Positions 47,023 through 56,783 of a stretch of DNA of 64,000 nt are shown one piece after another (position 1 is the stretch's first letter; every line of letters begins with the position of its first letter). This DNA is from Sodalis ligni (GTDB lineage Bacteria > Pseudomonadota > Gammaproteobacteria > Enterobacterales > Enterobacteriaceae), in contig NZ_CP075169.1 in assembly GCF_016865525.2 (NCBI RefSeq), positions 3,658,337 through 3,722,336 of the forward strand, given 5' to 3'. A model generated the notes under the pieces. That model ran no database searches. It saw only the letters and a list, made by a program, of their open reading frames with translations, and was not told where the DNA came from. A program made the translations under genes and the position numbers.

Positions 47023-48003
47023 ATGGCTTACGACCTTGAACACCGTCTTGTCATAGGTGTCGCCTCAAGCGCTGTTTTGATTTGAAAGAATCCGATGAAG
47101 TATTCAAAAGTCAGGGCGAGGAAGAATACAGAAGATTTCAGGAGGCACATCTTAATCAAGCCTTACCCCAGGGATTGCCTTTCCCTTCATTAAACGATTA
47201 CTTTCCTTAATGACCTCAGCGCTGATCCGATAAACGACCCGCTTGTTGAAGTAGTTTTGCTGTCAAGGAATGATCCTGATACAGGGTTGAGGGTTATGAA
47301 AACCATCGAGCATTACAGACTTAGCATGACCAGAGCGATATTCATGCAAGGCCGTTCACCGTATGAGTATATTCCTGCTCTCAATATTGCATTATTTTTA
47401 TCAGCCAATAAAGCTGATGTTGACGCTGCCATCAAGGCAGGATTCCCAGCAGGGCAAGTATTAAATTCAAGAATCGTCGACGATGAAACGGATACATCTC
47501 TTAGAATCGCCTTCGATTTTGACGGCGTTCTGGCCGATGACGCCTCTGAGTCTGTCATGCAAACCTCCGGGCTCGGTGAATTCCATGCGAATGAAGTAAA
47601 GAACGTTATGCAGCCTCATAATCCCGGACCACTCAAAGAATTCCTTGTCAGGATGTCAAAAATCCAATCCGAGGAAGAAAAATATAAGATAAAACATCCC
47701 GGTTATGAGAATCGGCTGAGAATTTCAATAGTGACGGCCAGGAACGCGCCGTCCCATGAAAGAGCATTAACGACATTAAAAGCTGGGGCGTTATGGCAAA
47801 TGACGCATTCTTTCTTGGTGGTATTGAAAAGGGTAAAGTATTAAAGATTCTTAAACCACATATCTTTTTGATGATCAATCTCGGCATTTGCTGGGCACGA
47901 GCGCTGTTGTACCCTCCGTCCATATTCCTTTGGAATAATCAATAATCCATCAAGCAAAATTGTCGAACCTCCAGCCGCACCGCAGGCGAACGATTCCAGG
48001 TAG
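47023..48003 (+). pseudogene. Cytosolic 5'-nucleotidase-like gene (multiple frame breaks)
   Basis: Joining frames gives about 325 residues of the 5'-nucleotidase family related to NT5C1: 'MAYDLEHRLVIGVASSA', 'DPLVEVVLLSRNDPDTGLRV', 'SMTRAIFMQGRSPYEYIPAL', the HAD-like 'RIAFDFDGVLADDASE' and 'RISIVTARNAPSHERAL'. At least four breaks are visible (T-run at 47075-47078 and others near 47190, 47210 and 47785), each fixable by one base in a short run. AAGGA precedes the ATG. It stands alone and would dephosphorylate nucleoside monophosphates if intact. Confidence 0.75.
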
Positions 48004-48380
48004 GCGGAATACAACGCATAAACGCTCATCTGACGCTTATCACCTGGAGTGCCGGCAAGGACAACATTCCTCAACGCGCATAATTTGGACTGATTATCAG
48101 TTCGTGATAGTCGGGGAATTTCCCTAGGGATAAATCCACACCGTTGGCTTCAGGGTATGAAGAGGCGTCAGTCAAGACGTGACGGCTTATTCCACGCTAT
48201 CCATTCATTAGCTTATTTATAAATATGACAACTGTCACAAACTCCGAAACAGGTAACAATTTTCCAGTAAATAGCACGTTTTACCATGTCGGCCCCCACG
48301 CGAACAGTTAAAGATAGGGTGCATAAGACGTTTGCGCGAGTACCAACTGATGGCCAAAGCGTGCAATCCCGGGGGTTTGA
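48004..48380. other. Intergenic region upstream of the first PTS cluster
   Basis: The 377 bp between the 5'-nucleotidase and the PTS gene contain no recognised gene. A GG-N10-GC coincidence occurs but with poor flanks, so no sigma-54 promoter is called. The PTS promoter is presumably in the last 150 bp. Confidence 0.5.
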
Positions 48381-49943
48381 ATGGCGCTGGAAATTACCTA
48401 TCAATGCGAACTGAGCGAAGGAATCCATGCCAGGCCTGCCGGGCATATCGCTCGTCTTTGCAATGGTTTTCATGCCGACATCATCTGGCATAACACGCGT
48501 ACCGTGCTGGATGGGAACGCCAAAAGCTCCCTCGCGTTGGTGTCTACCGATACCTTGCTCTATGATGAATGCCGGATTACGCTTTGCGGTTGTGATGAAA
48601 AAGCCGCTGCGGCAGAGCTTATCGCTTTGCTCAGGAATCTGACGACCTTCGCTGCTGAACAGGTATCTAAGCCGGTGCGGGGCGCAAGTTATCTGCCCCG
48701 TTGTTTGCGCGAGCTGCAGCCAACGTATCTGCGGGGAACCGCCATTAGCGCCGGAATCACCATCGCCAGGCCCGTTATCCTGCAGGGTGTCACCTTTTCC
48801 GAGTTGCTTGCGCGCAGTCCTTCGGCCCCGGTGACCCCGGAAGGTGAAAAGCGGCGCCTGACGCAGGGGCTGGAAAACCTGCGCCGCGCCAAAATGCGTG
48901 CGCTGACGCAAGCCGAAGGCATTGAGTACAACCTGCTTGAAGCCCATTTATCATTAATTAGCGATAGAGCTTTTCTGGAAAGCATCATCAGTTACCTTGA
49001 TGAGCATATGAATGCCTGGTCGGCCATCGTCAAAGTGGCCATTGATTTTAGCGCCGTACTCGAACGTTCATCCAGCCAATACATCCAAGAACGCACCCTG
49101 GATGTTCTCGACATCGCAACGCAGATTCTTGCCCAGCTTTATGGCGAACAATCACTGATGCAAAACGCGCTGGTGTTGGACGGACCGGCAATAGTTCTTG
49201 CCAGTACGCTGACGCCAAGCCAGTTTCTGGCTATCGACAAAACGCATCTCGCGGGTCTGGTGCTGTCATCAACCGGAAAAACGTCGCACACGGCGATCCT
49301 TGCACGCTCACTCAACATTCCCACCCTTGCCGATATCGATATCGCCACTCTCAATATTTTGTCGCAGCAGGAGGTTGTACTCGACGCAGAAGCGGGAATT
49401 CTGATTACCAAGACCAATGAATCGATTCTTCGCTATTACCGCAATGAAATGGCTGTGCAGCGGCAAAAGACACTGGCGGTAGCCCTGCCCGACACCAGCA
49501 AACCTCTGCTGGTGCCGGAGGCAATTCTGTGGGGTCTGGACGCGGCGGATAAAAACGAAGCGATCAAAATGATGGTGGACAACCTCTGGCTGCAGCAACG
49601 CACCGATTGCCGGGATAAGCTGTGTGAGGATATCTGGGCCAGGGAAGTGCCCTTTCCCACCGTTGTCGGCTCCGGCTTCGCAATCCCGCATGCCAGGAGC
49701 GAGGCGATCCTGCACTCCTCCATCGGTATCGCCAGGCTCAGACAGCCGATCGCCTGGGGCGGCGTACAGGTGGATACGGTATTTATGCTCGCTATCCGCC
49801 AGGCCGCCGCGGAAAACGAACACATGAAATATTTTTCCACCCTCGCACGGATGCTGATGAATGAAGAGTTTGTCCAAAAGACCAAAGCCGCGCAGACGCC
49901 CATGGCACTTTACAACCTGATATTCAGTACATTATCACCCTAA
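48381..49943 (+). CDS. PTS multiphosphoryl transfer protein lacking the PEP-binding domain
   Basis: The 520-residue protein has an HPr domain (His16 in 'EGIHARPAGH'), the N-terminal half of enzyme I with its phosphohistidine (His303 in 'STGKTSHTAILARS'), and a fructose-type EIIA domain (His437 in 'FAIPHARS', about 375-515). In the paralogue at 53757-56264 about 300 residues of PEP-binding TIM barrel lie between the last two; here the join goes straight from 'YYRNEMAVQR' to 'SKPLLVPEAILWGL' without a frame break. It cannot take phosphate from PEP itself and would need another enzyme I. It leads a cluster with EIIC, an AraC regulator and EIIB. Confidence 0.85.
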   Translation: MALEITYQCELSEGIHARPAGHIARLCNGFHADIIWHNTRTVLDGNAKSSLALVSTDTLLYDECRITLCGCDEKAAAAELIALLRNLTTFAAEQVSKPVRGASYLPRCLRELQPTYLRGTAISAGITIARPVILQGVTFSELLARSPSAPVTPEGEKRRLTQGLENLRRAKMRALTQAEGIEYNLLEAHLSLISDRAFLESIISYLDEHMNAWSAIVKVAIDFSAVLERSSSQYIQERTLDVLDIATQILAQLYGEQSLMQNALVLDGPAIVLASTLTPSQFLAIDKTHLAGLVLSSTGKTSHTAILARSLNIPTLADIDIATLNILSQQEVVLDAEAGILITKTNESILRYYRNEMAVQRQKTLAVALPDTSKPLLVPEAILWGLDAADKNEAIKMMVDNLWLQQRTDCRDKLCEDIWAREVPFPTVVGSGFAIPHARSEAILHSSIGIARLRQPIAWGGVQVDTVFMLAIRQAAAENEHMKYFSTLARMLMNEEFVQKTKAAQTPMALYNLIFSTLSP

Positions 49944-49970
49944 ATAGCCGAATCATGATTTGAGGCTGGT

Positions 49971-50990
49971 ATGTTAAAACTATTAAAAAATACTAAAAGA
50001 CATTTTATGACCGGGGTATCCTACATGATCCCGTTTGTGGTGGCCGGCGGTGTTCTGCTGGCACTGGCGGTGATGTTCAACGGTCAGGCGGCCATTCCCG
50101 ATCATGGTTTTCTCAAGGCGATGTCGCAAATAGGCATCGCCGGATTGACGCTGTTTATTCCGATTCTCGCAGGCTATATTGCCTATTCGATGGTGGATAA
50201 ACCCGGCATCGCACCGGGCGCCATTGGCGGATTAATGGCTTACCAGATGGGGGCCGGATTCTTAGGCGGGATGCTGGCCGGGATTATCGCCGGGCTGATT
50301 GTCTGGTCACTGTTGAATATCATTGCCCGCTTAAAAATCCCCCATTTTCTCAGAATGGTTCTGCCGATTTTTATTATTCCGCTGCTCGGCACTTTCCTCA
50401 CCGGGATGGCGATTTACTACATCATCGGCGATCCTATTGCCGGATTGATGAAATGGCTCAGCGCCTGGCTTGCCAATATGCAGGGGACCTCTTTTATCAT
50501 TCTCGGCAGCGTACTGGGCTGTATGATCGCCGTCGATATGGGCGGCCCGATGAATAAAACCGCCTTCTTCTTCGCTGTCGCCCTAATCTCCACCAACCCG
50601 CAATTAATGGCCGCTGTGGCCGTCGCTGATTGCACCCCGCCGCTTGGGCTGGCGCTGGCCACCTTCTTATTTAAAGGGATCTTTAACGATGTGGAACGGG
50701 AGGCGGGCAAACCGGCGGTGATTATGGGTTTTATGGGCATTACCGAAGGCGCCATCCCCTTTGCCGCCGCCGACCCGGTACGGGTGATCCCGGCGATTAT
50801 GCTTGGCAGCGCGGTCGCGGCAGTGCTGTCGCTCTGGTTCGGCGCCACCAACGCTGCCCCTTGGGGCGGGCTTATCGTTCTGCCGGTGGTCAGCAATCAT
50901 TTCGGTTACATCATTGCCGTTATCGCCGGAACGCTCACCACCGCCGTGGCCGTTAAGGTGCTGAAAACCGTCGTCAAACCCAAAGAATAG
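49971..50990 (+). CDS. PTS fructose-family EIIC permease
   Basis: The 339-residue membrane protein matches fructose-type EIIC: 'HFMTGVSYMIPFVVAGGVLLALAV', 'YIAYSMVDKPGIAPGAIGGLMA', 'VDMGGPMNKTAFFF' and the GITEGAIPFA signature in 'VIMGFMGITEGAIPFAAADP'. About nine helices are visible. It is a separate subunit here, as in FryC, with EIIA on the multiphosphoryl protein and EIIB encoded two genes later. The sugar is unknown. Confidence 0.9.
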   Translation: MLKLLKNTKRHFMTGVSYMIPFVVAGGVLLALAVMFNGQAAIPDHGFLKAMSQIGIAGLTLFIPILAGYIAYSMVDKPGIAPGAIGGLMAYQMGAGFLGGMLAGIIAGLIVWSLLNIIARLKIPHFLRMVLPIFIIPLLGTFLTGMAIYYIIGDPIAGLMKWLSAWLANMQGTSFIILGSVLGCMIAVDMGGPMNKTAFFFAVALISTNPQLMAAVAVADCTPPLGLALATFLFKGIFNDVEREAGKPAVIMGFMGITEGAIPFAAADPVRVIPAIMLGSAVAAVLSLWFGATNAAPWGGLIVLPVVSNHFGYIIAVIAGTLTTAVAVKVLKTVVKPKE

Positions 50991-51009
50991 CAACCGGGGC
51001 AGAGAGAAG

Positions 51010-51864
51010 ATGGCCGCATTTATTCAGTCGATTTTGAGCGAATTCAGCACACAGTGCGCCAGCGCGGAGAGTGTTCTGGTCGCCAATGGCAACGCGCCGG
51101 CTCCGGCAATGGCTTACCATCTGCACGTACCGCGCATCGAGCTGACGGTGAAAGGGATCATGAGCATGCTTATCCCCAAAGGGGCCGATCGGGTCGTCAA
51201 ATATGTGCGTCCGGTGGGCACCATCACCTACATTCCGGCCAACAGCTGGAACTCGCCCCAGTGGGAAAGCCCGGTGATTTGCATGTCGATTGTTTTCTGG
51301 AAGCAGGATGTCGGTTTCAGTATCAGCAACTGGGATGGCAGCCAGTTTAAAGAGGTGGAGAAGTTCAATCTGCAGAATTCCAGCAGTGCCGTGCGTGATC
51401 ACCTGCTTGAAATGGCAGAGTCACTGGCGTGGGGGCAGAACACCACCGGCGAAACCTTTTCCCATATCATCTACGCCCTGCTCAACGACCTGCTGTACCA
51501 GATGACTGAGGGAATGGACAACCCCAAAGGGCCGTTCTCTTTGTTTGATGAAATCAAAAACCATATCGATAGCCACTATCACACCGACATTAGCCGGGAG
51601 AGCGTCGCGGAAGCCTTTAATATCTCACCCGGCTACCTGTCGCGGCTTTTCTCCCGCGAGTCAGACATGAAGTTTAATGAGTATCTGAGGTTAGCCCGGA
51701 TCTCACGCTCGAAAACGCTGCTCACCAACACCAATATGAAAATCAATGAGGTCTCATGGAGGTGTGGTTTCACTGATACCAACTATTTCTGCAAGGTGTT
51801 CCGGGATATCAATGACTGTACGCCGCTTGAGTACCGACGTAAGAACAAGGGAGCAAATGTATAA
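51010..51864 (+). CDS. AraC-family transcriptional regulator
   Basis: The 284-residue protein has a C-terminal double helix-turn-helix: 'TDISRESVAEAFNISPGYLSRLFSRESDMKFNEYLRLARI' and 'MKINEVSWRCGFTDTNYFCKVFRDINDCTPLEYR'. The N-terminal 170 residues form a sensory part of beta-rich character without clear family. Its stop overlaps the EIIB start (TAATG), so regulator and PTS subunits are co-expressed. It probably activates this PTS operon in response to the sugar. Confidence 0.9.
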   Translation: MAAFIQSILSEFSTQCASAESVLVANGNAPAPAMAYHLHVPRIELTVKGIMSMLIPKGADRVVKYVRPVGTITYIPANSWNSPQWESPVICMSIVFWKQDVGFSISNWDGSQFKEVEKFNLQNSSSAVRDHLLEMAESLAWGQNTTGETFSHIIYALLNDLLYQMTEGMDNPKGPFSLFDEIKNHIDSHYHTDISRESVAEAFNISPGYLSRLFSRESDMKFNEYLRLARISRSKTLLTNTNMKINEVSWRCGFTDTNYFCKVFRDINDCTPLEYRRKNKGANV

Positions 51865-52250
51865 TGATCCGTGCAGCAAAAGATGAAGTACACCCCTTCT
51901 CCAGCGATCGCAACCTGCATATCGTGGCGGTGACCGCCTGCGCCACCGGCGTGGCGCATACCTATATGGCCGCCGAACAGCTGGAAAAACTGGCGAAAGC
52001 CTATCGTTTCTCCATCAAAATCGAGACCCAGGGCGTGCTGGGGCTGAAAAATCCTATTACCGAAAGAGACATACTCTGCTCGGAGCTGGTTATCATCGCC
52101 TCCGATATCGCCATCGATAACCCCGGGCGCTTTGACGGCTGCCGCCTTCTGAATGTATGCATTAACTCTTTGTTGCTTAAACCTTCCGAGGTCATCTCCG
52201 CTATCCGCAAGTCGCTGAATCTACCCAGGGGTAACATCATCGACCTGTAG
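51864..52250 (+). CDS. PTS fructose-family EIIB subunit
   Basis: The 128-residue protein carries the fructose-type EIIB phosphocysteine motif 'AVTACATGVAHTYMAAEQLEK', followed by 'IKIETQGVLGLKNPITERDI'. A roughly 15-residue N-terminal extension precedes the usual start of the domain. It passes phosphate from EIIA to the sugar at EIIC. Its 3' end overlaps the reconstructed 3' end of the convergent ycdX-like gene by about 14 bp. Confidence 0.9.
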   Translation: MIRAAKDEVHPFSSDRNLHIVAVTACATGVAHTYMAAEQLEKLAKAYRFSIKIETQGVLGLKNPITERDILCSELVIIASDIAIDNPGRFDGCRLLNVCINSLLLKPSEVISAIRKSLNLPRGNIIDL

Positions 52251-53000
52251 CCTGGCCATATCCTGTTAGTAAGGTATAAATCTCGGTAATTCTCGCGCCG
52301 CCGCGCTGTTCAAGGAATTCCAGAACGCGCAGCGGCGACGCATTCAGGTTTTGCGCTTCAGGGAAGTCGGCTTCATGCAGGAGATGCAGACAGCCACTGA
52401 AGCCCCCCACTAAAACGCACTGTGCGAATCGGTTCCCAGGGCGATCATCCCGCCGCTATCCCGCACGGCAGCCACGATTTTCCGGCAATTCGCTTCGCTC
52501 CCCTTCCTGGAGTGCACAAATGAGGCGTTGTTCACCTCCAGCGCAACATCGCAGGCTTTAGCCGCCGCCGCCACCGCCGGGATATCAATGGGATATTCGG
52601 GATTCCCCGGGTGGCTGATGATGTGCACCTTCCCGCTGGAGATCACCGCGATCAGCGCATCGGTATTGGTGACCGTATCGGCAGGCGCGAAAACCTGCTT
52701 GTGGAACCCGGCGATGATTAAATCCAGCGAGTCGCGCATTTTGTCGCTGCAATCGGTAGAACCGTTGGTTTTGATGTTGGCCTCAATGCCGCGCAAAATC
52801 CCCACCCCATCAACCACACGCGGCAAAACACGCAGGTTGGTAAAATGAAACGCATGGGGTGCATCCACCATTTCCGGGCCGTGATCGGTAATTGCGATAA
52901 GCTTGAGGCCGTTACGCACGGCGGCGGCAATATAATCATGAACGGTGCTATAGGCGTGGGTGCTGGCCAGGGTATGCATATGAAGATCGACATTGTACAT
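52237..53000 (-). pseudogene. YcdX-like PHP-domain phosphatase (one frame break)
   Basis: Reconstructed, the protein has about 254 residues, near the 245 of E. coli YcdX. The PHP metal motifs are intact: '[15 protein letters not shown]', '[10 protein letters not shown]', 'GIEANI', 'HIISHPGN' and '[10 protein letters not shown]'. The frame stops after the last motif, but one base added to the A-run at 52412-52415 continues it as '[20 protein letters not shown]', matching the family C-terminus. The start is ATG 53000 after AAAGGAG. Family members use a trinuclear zinc site to hydrolyse phosphate esters; the natural substrate is unknown. Confidence 0.82.
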
Positions 53001-53110
53001 CGTAACTCCTTTCCGTTGTGCCAAGGCCCCTATCACAGGAGACGCTGTATTTGCCGCAGCAGTGCTTTAGCCTGATGCGCCGCCGCTTCAGATCTAATAC
53101 CAAACGCCGC

Positions 53111-53221
53111 TTAGCGCTGTTCCATCCTCATCGGCGCACCCGGATGACCGGATTTTGCCTGCTGCACCGCATCAATACTGATAAAGCGAATCGCAGCCGC
53201 CAGGGTCTTTGTTGATAACAA
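53111..53221 (-). pseudogene. Transketolase, N-terminal remnant
   Basis: A 36-codon frame reads 'STKTLAAAIRFISIDAVQQA' then 'KSGHPGAPM', the conserved first segment of transketolase ([29 protein letters not shown]). It stops after 'RMEQR', and none of the remaining 620 residues follow. It begins with TTG, directly after the stop of a HAD-hydrolase remnant on the same strand. Confidence 0.7.
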
Positions 53222-53235
53222 TTCAAACCCCACCG

Positions 53236-53485
53236 TTATAGCCTGAGCAGAAAATCGCCACCGCGCGTAGGGCTGACGTCGAGACCGAGGTAATTGCTGA
53301 TGGTGGCGAAGGTAGCGATATCGTGCGCCGTTGATTGCGGGGTGACGACTTCCACCACCACACTGCCCACGTTTCCGGCCGACAGCAGGCCCGCGCGGGA
53401 GTCTTCAAAGGCGATACAGCATGAAGCCGGTACGTTAAGCCTTTCGGCGCCACGTAAAAAAGGAGCCGGATCAGATTCCCACCAT
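53236..53485 (-). pseudogene. HAD-superfamily phosphatase, C-terminal remnant
   Basis: About 80 residues match the end of a beta-phosphoglucomutase-like HAD hydrolase: 'FLRGAERLNVPASCCIAFED' followed by 'SRAGLLSAGNVGSVVVEVVT', where the FEDS...G.AG motif is the fourth HAD signature. The N-terminal catalytic DxDxT half is missing. The frame ends with a normal stop ('GGDFLLRL'). Confidence 0.7.
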
Positions 53486-53756
53486 CTGACTAATAAAAAG
53501 ATATCTATTTTTATCCCATCAGCCGGTAAACAATATATAGAAATAAAAGGCTTTCATAGCAATCAAATTACCCATCTACGGCAATGATTTACTCTGTGAA
53601 CGTCATCACATAATTATAATCAGGCGGTTTTTGAGTAAAGGTCACTTTTTATATTTAAAAGCAGTGCGGACGGCAAAGACTATTAATCATGAAATACAGG
53701 GATGACGCCTGTTTATAAAATTACTGAGCTTTCGTATAAAGATTTTGGGAGTCGTT

Positions 53757-56264
53757 ATGTCAGAAGTAATAATTTATCAATGTGAGCTTAAGGATGGCAT
53801 TCACGCCAGACCCGCGGGACATATCGAGCGTCTGTGTAATTCTTTCCTGGCCGATGTGCGCTGGAAAATATCCGCACCGGCCTCGAAGGCAGTGCAAAAG
53901 CGCCCTGTCTATTGTTGCCACTGACACATTATTAAATGATGACTGTGAGATTACCCTCAGCGGTGAAGATGCGCGCGCTGCAGCAAAATTGCTTGCGGCA
54001 CTGCTAAGGCAGCTGCCTGCTTTTGAAACCGCGGAGGAAGCGGAGCCCGCCGCGCAGACGGGCTATCTGCCACGTTCATTGCGTGAAACACATTTGAAGT
54101 TTATTCAGGGCACCCGCATCAGCGCCGGCGTCGCGATTGCTAAACCCGTATTGGTACAAAGCCTGACTTTTGCCGAGCTGCTGGCGCGCAATCCAGCGAC
54201 AGCTCCCCCTGATGCCCATGAGAAAATCGTCGTCATTGAGGGGATTGAAGCGCTGAAACACGAAAAGCAGGTGGCGCTGGAGAGTAAAAACGGGGTTGAA
54301 CACGATATTATTCAGGCGCATCTATCGATTATCTCCGATGCGGTTTTCCTGAGCGCCATCACCGGTTTTATCGATAAAGGTAAAAATAGCTGGGAAGCCA
54401 TTATCCTGGCAGCAATGCATTTTTGTGATACTCTCAGCCGCTCATCCAGTAAATATATTAAAGAACGAACCCTGGATGTGTTTGATATTACCGCACAGTT
54501 ATTAACGAATATCTATGGCACTGACACACTGCCGCAAAATAGTCTTGCTTTGCAGGAACCCGCAATAATTCTGGCCGACAATTTGACGCCCAGCAAATTT
54601 CTCGGCATAGACAAAAGTTTGCTGGCGGGCATGGTGCTGTTGTCCACCGGTAAAACATCGCACACCGCGATCCTTGCGCGTTCGCTCGGCATCCCGGCGT
54701 TAACCGATATCGATTTTTCCGCGCTGCACCTTGATCCGCAGCAGGAGATCATTCTCGACGGAAATCCCGGAATTCTGATCAGCGCACCGGATGAAAAAGT
54801 ACTGCGCTACTATCGCAATGAAATGGCGGTGCAGCGGAACATGCAGCAACAGATGCTGGCCGACGCCACCCTGCCGGCCGCCACTGCTGACGGGTATCGC
54901 GTTGAGATCGCCGCGAACATCGCCAGCCTGGCGGAGGCCGAATCCGCGTTCGGCAACGGTGCTGAGGGCATCGGCCTGTTTCGTACGGAAATCTCGTTTA
55001 TGGACCGGGAAACATCGCCGGATTATGCCGAGCTGGCCGATCTTTATACCCGGGTGATTAAGCTTGCCGACCACAAATCGGTTATCTTCCGCACCTTTGA
55101 TATCGGCGGGGGTGAAACCGGCCAATTATCTCAGTATCGGCGAGGAGGCGAACCCGTTCCTGGGCTTTCGCGCAGTTCGCACCTATCCGCATTATCGGGA
55201 GCTGTTCGCCATGCAACTGAAGGCAATTCTCACCGCCTCTGCGCACGGCAACGCCAAAATCATGATCCCGATGATTGCCAACGTCGACGAAGTCATCTGG
55301 TGTCGCGATGCGCTGGAATCCGTCAAAGGGGAAATGCGCAACGCGGGACTGACGTTCAACGATAGCATTGAATTAGGTGTCATGCTGGAAGTCCCTTCCG
55401 TGATCTTCGCTATCCAGGAAATTGCCGACTATGCCGACTTCTTTAGCATCGGCAGCAACGACCTGACGCAGTACTTTTTTGCCGCCGACCGTGGTAATAC
55501 CCGGGTGGCTGGCGTTTACGACAATTATTCCCCCGCCTTCCTGCGCGCCATGCGGTTCGCCGTCGACGAGGTACACCGCGCGGGAAAATGGATTGGCATC
55601 TGTGGGGAACTGGGTGCCAGCAAGGATTTTCTGCCACTGTTTACCGGCATGGGCTTTGATGAACTCAGCATGAGTGGTACCGCTATTCCAGGGGTAAAAC
55701 ACGCTCTGCGGGAGCTGAATTTCGACAAATGCCGGCGGCTGGCCGAGGAAATCGTCACCCTCCGGCGTTCTGATGAAGTGAAAAGCGCTCTGCGCGCCCC
55801 TGGCGTCAAAACAAAGAGTACAAGACCGCTTCTCGCACCGGAGTTTATCCTTAGCTGTTTGGCGGCCAGCGATAAAAATGAAATCATCAAGATGATGACC
55901 GATAACCTCTGGCTACATCACCGGACCGATAACCGGGATCGGCTCTGCGATGATATCTGGACCCGGGAAGACGCCTTCTCGACCGCCGTGGGATATGGTT
56001 TTGCCATCCCCATACCAAATCCGACCATATCCTCTATTCCACTATCAGTATGGCGACGTTGGATAAACCGGTTATGTGGGGCGACCAGCAGGTTGAAACC
56101 GTATTTTGCTCACGGTGAGTAAATCCGCCGAACCGAATGAACATATGAAATATTTCTCCACCCTTGCCAGAAAGCTCATGAAAGAGGAATTCCGTCATGA
56201 AATAAAACATGCCGAAAACGCCACGGTACTCTACAACCTGATGGCCAGAACCTTAGAGATATAA
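53757..56264 (+). pseudogene. PTS multiphosphoryl transfer protein, HPr-EI-EIIA (multiple frame breaks)
   Basis: Reconstructed, it is about 835 residues, the length of E. coli FryA: HPr ('DGIHARPAGHIERLCN'), complete enzyme I (phosphohistidine in 'STGKTSHTAILARSLG', PEP site region 'IGLFRTEISFMDRE' and 'FDIGG.KPANYLSIGEEANP', then 'IGICGELGASKDF') and fructose-type EIIA at the end. Five breaks occur, all in short runs: A-runs at 53865 and 53896, G-run at 55108, C-run at 56008 and T-run at 56104. GGGAG precedes the ATG. If the breaks are errors, this protein is a self-sufficient PEP phosphorelay and could also serve the shortened paralogue. Confidence 0.82.
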
Positions 56265-56305
56265 ATCCAGGTCATTTTAAAATAAGCATAACTCAGGAGT
56301 CACTC

Positions 56306-56624
56306 ATGAAAATCGTCGGAGTCGCAGCATGCATTACCGGTGTCGCTCATACTTATATGGCTCAGGAAGCCATTGAGCAGGAATGCAAAAAGGGGTTATG
56401 AGGTTAAGGTCGAAACCCAGGGCGGTATGGGGATTGAAAACGAATTAAGTGAAGATGAAATTGCTGCAGCGGATGTGGTGATTCTGGCTATTGCTATCGG
56501 CATTGAAGGCGTGGAGCGTTTTGAAGAAAAAGAAAATGCTGGGCTGGTTATTTCATTAAATCCGGCAGAAGTCGTGCGCGACCCGGCGGCGATTATTGAT
56601 AAGGCCGTAAAACTGGCGCAGTGA
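56306..56624 (+). pseudogene. PTS fructose-family EIIB (one frame break)
   Basis: Reconstructed it is 105 residues, the usual size: 'MKIVGVAACITGVAHTYMAQ' with the phosphocysteine, then 'GYEVKVETQGGMGIENELSE' and 'VVILAIAIGIEGVERFEEK'. The A-run at 56387-56391 holds one base too many; removing it gives 'QECKRGYEVK' in frame. AGGAG precedes the ATG. It follows the multiphosphoryl protein by 41 bp. Confidence 0.85.
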
Positions 56625-56783
56625 CTTCGCTTATTTCGCGATTAAGCAGCCGTGCATTACAAAAATTAATAAATATCTGTGAATCCCGGATATTCCCTGG
56701 CAAAGCAATATTGCCCGAGGATTAGCACGTCCCTACTCGTGGTAATCCCGTCCGGAAATAGAAGGGTTCGGGAGGAATAAATA

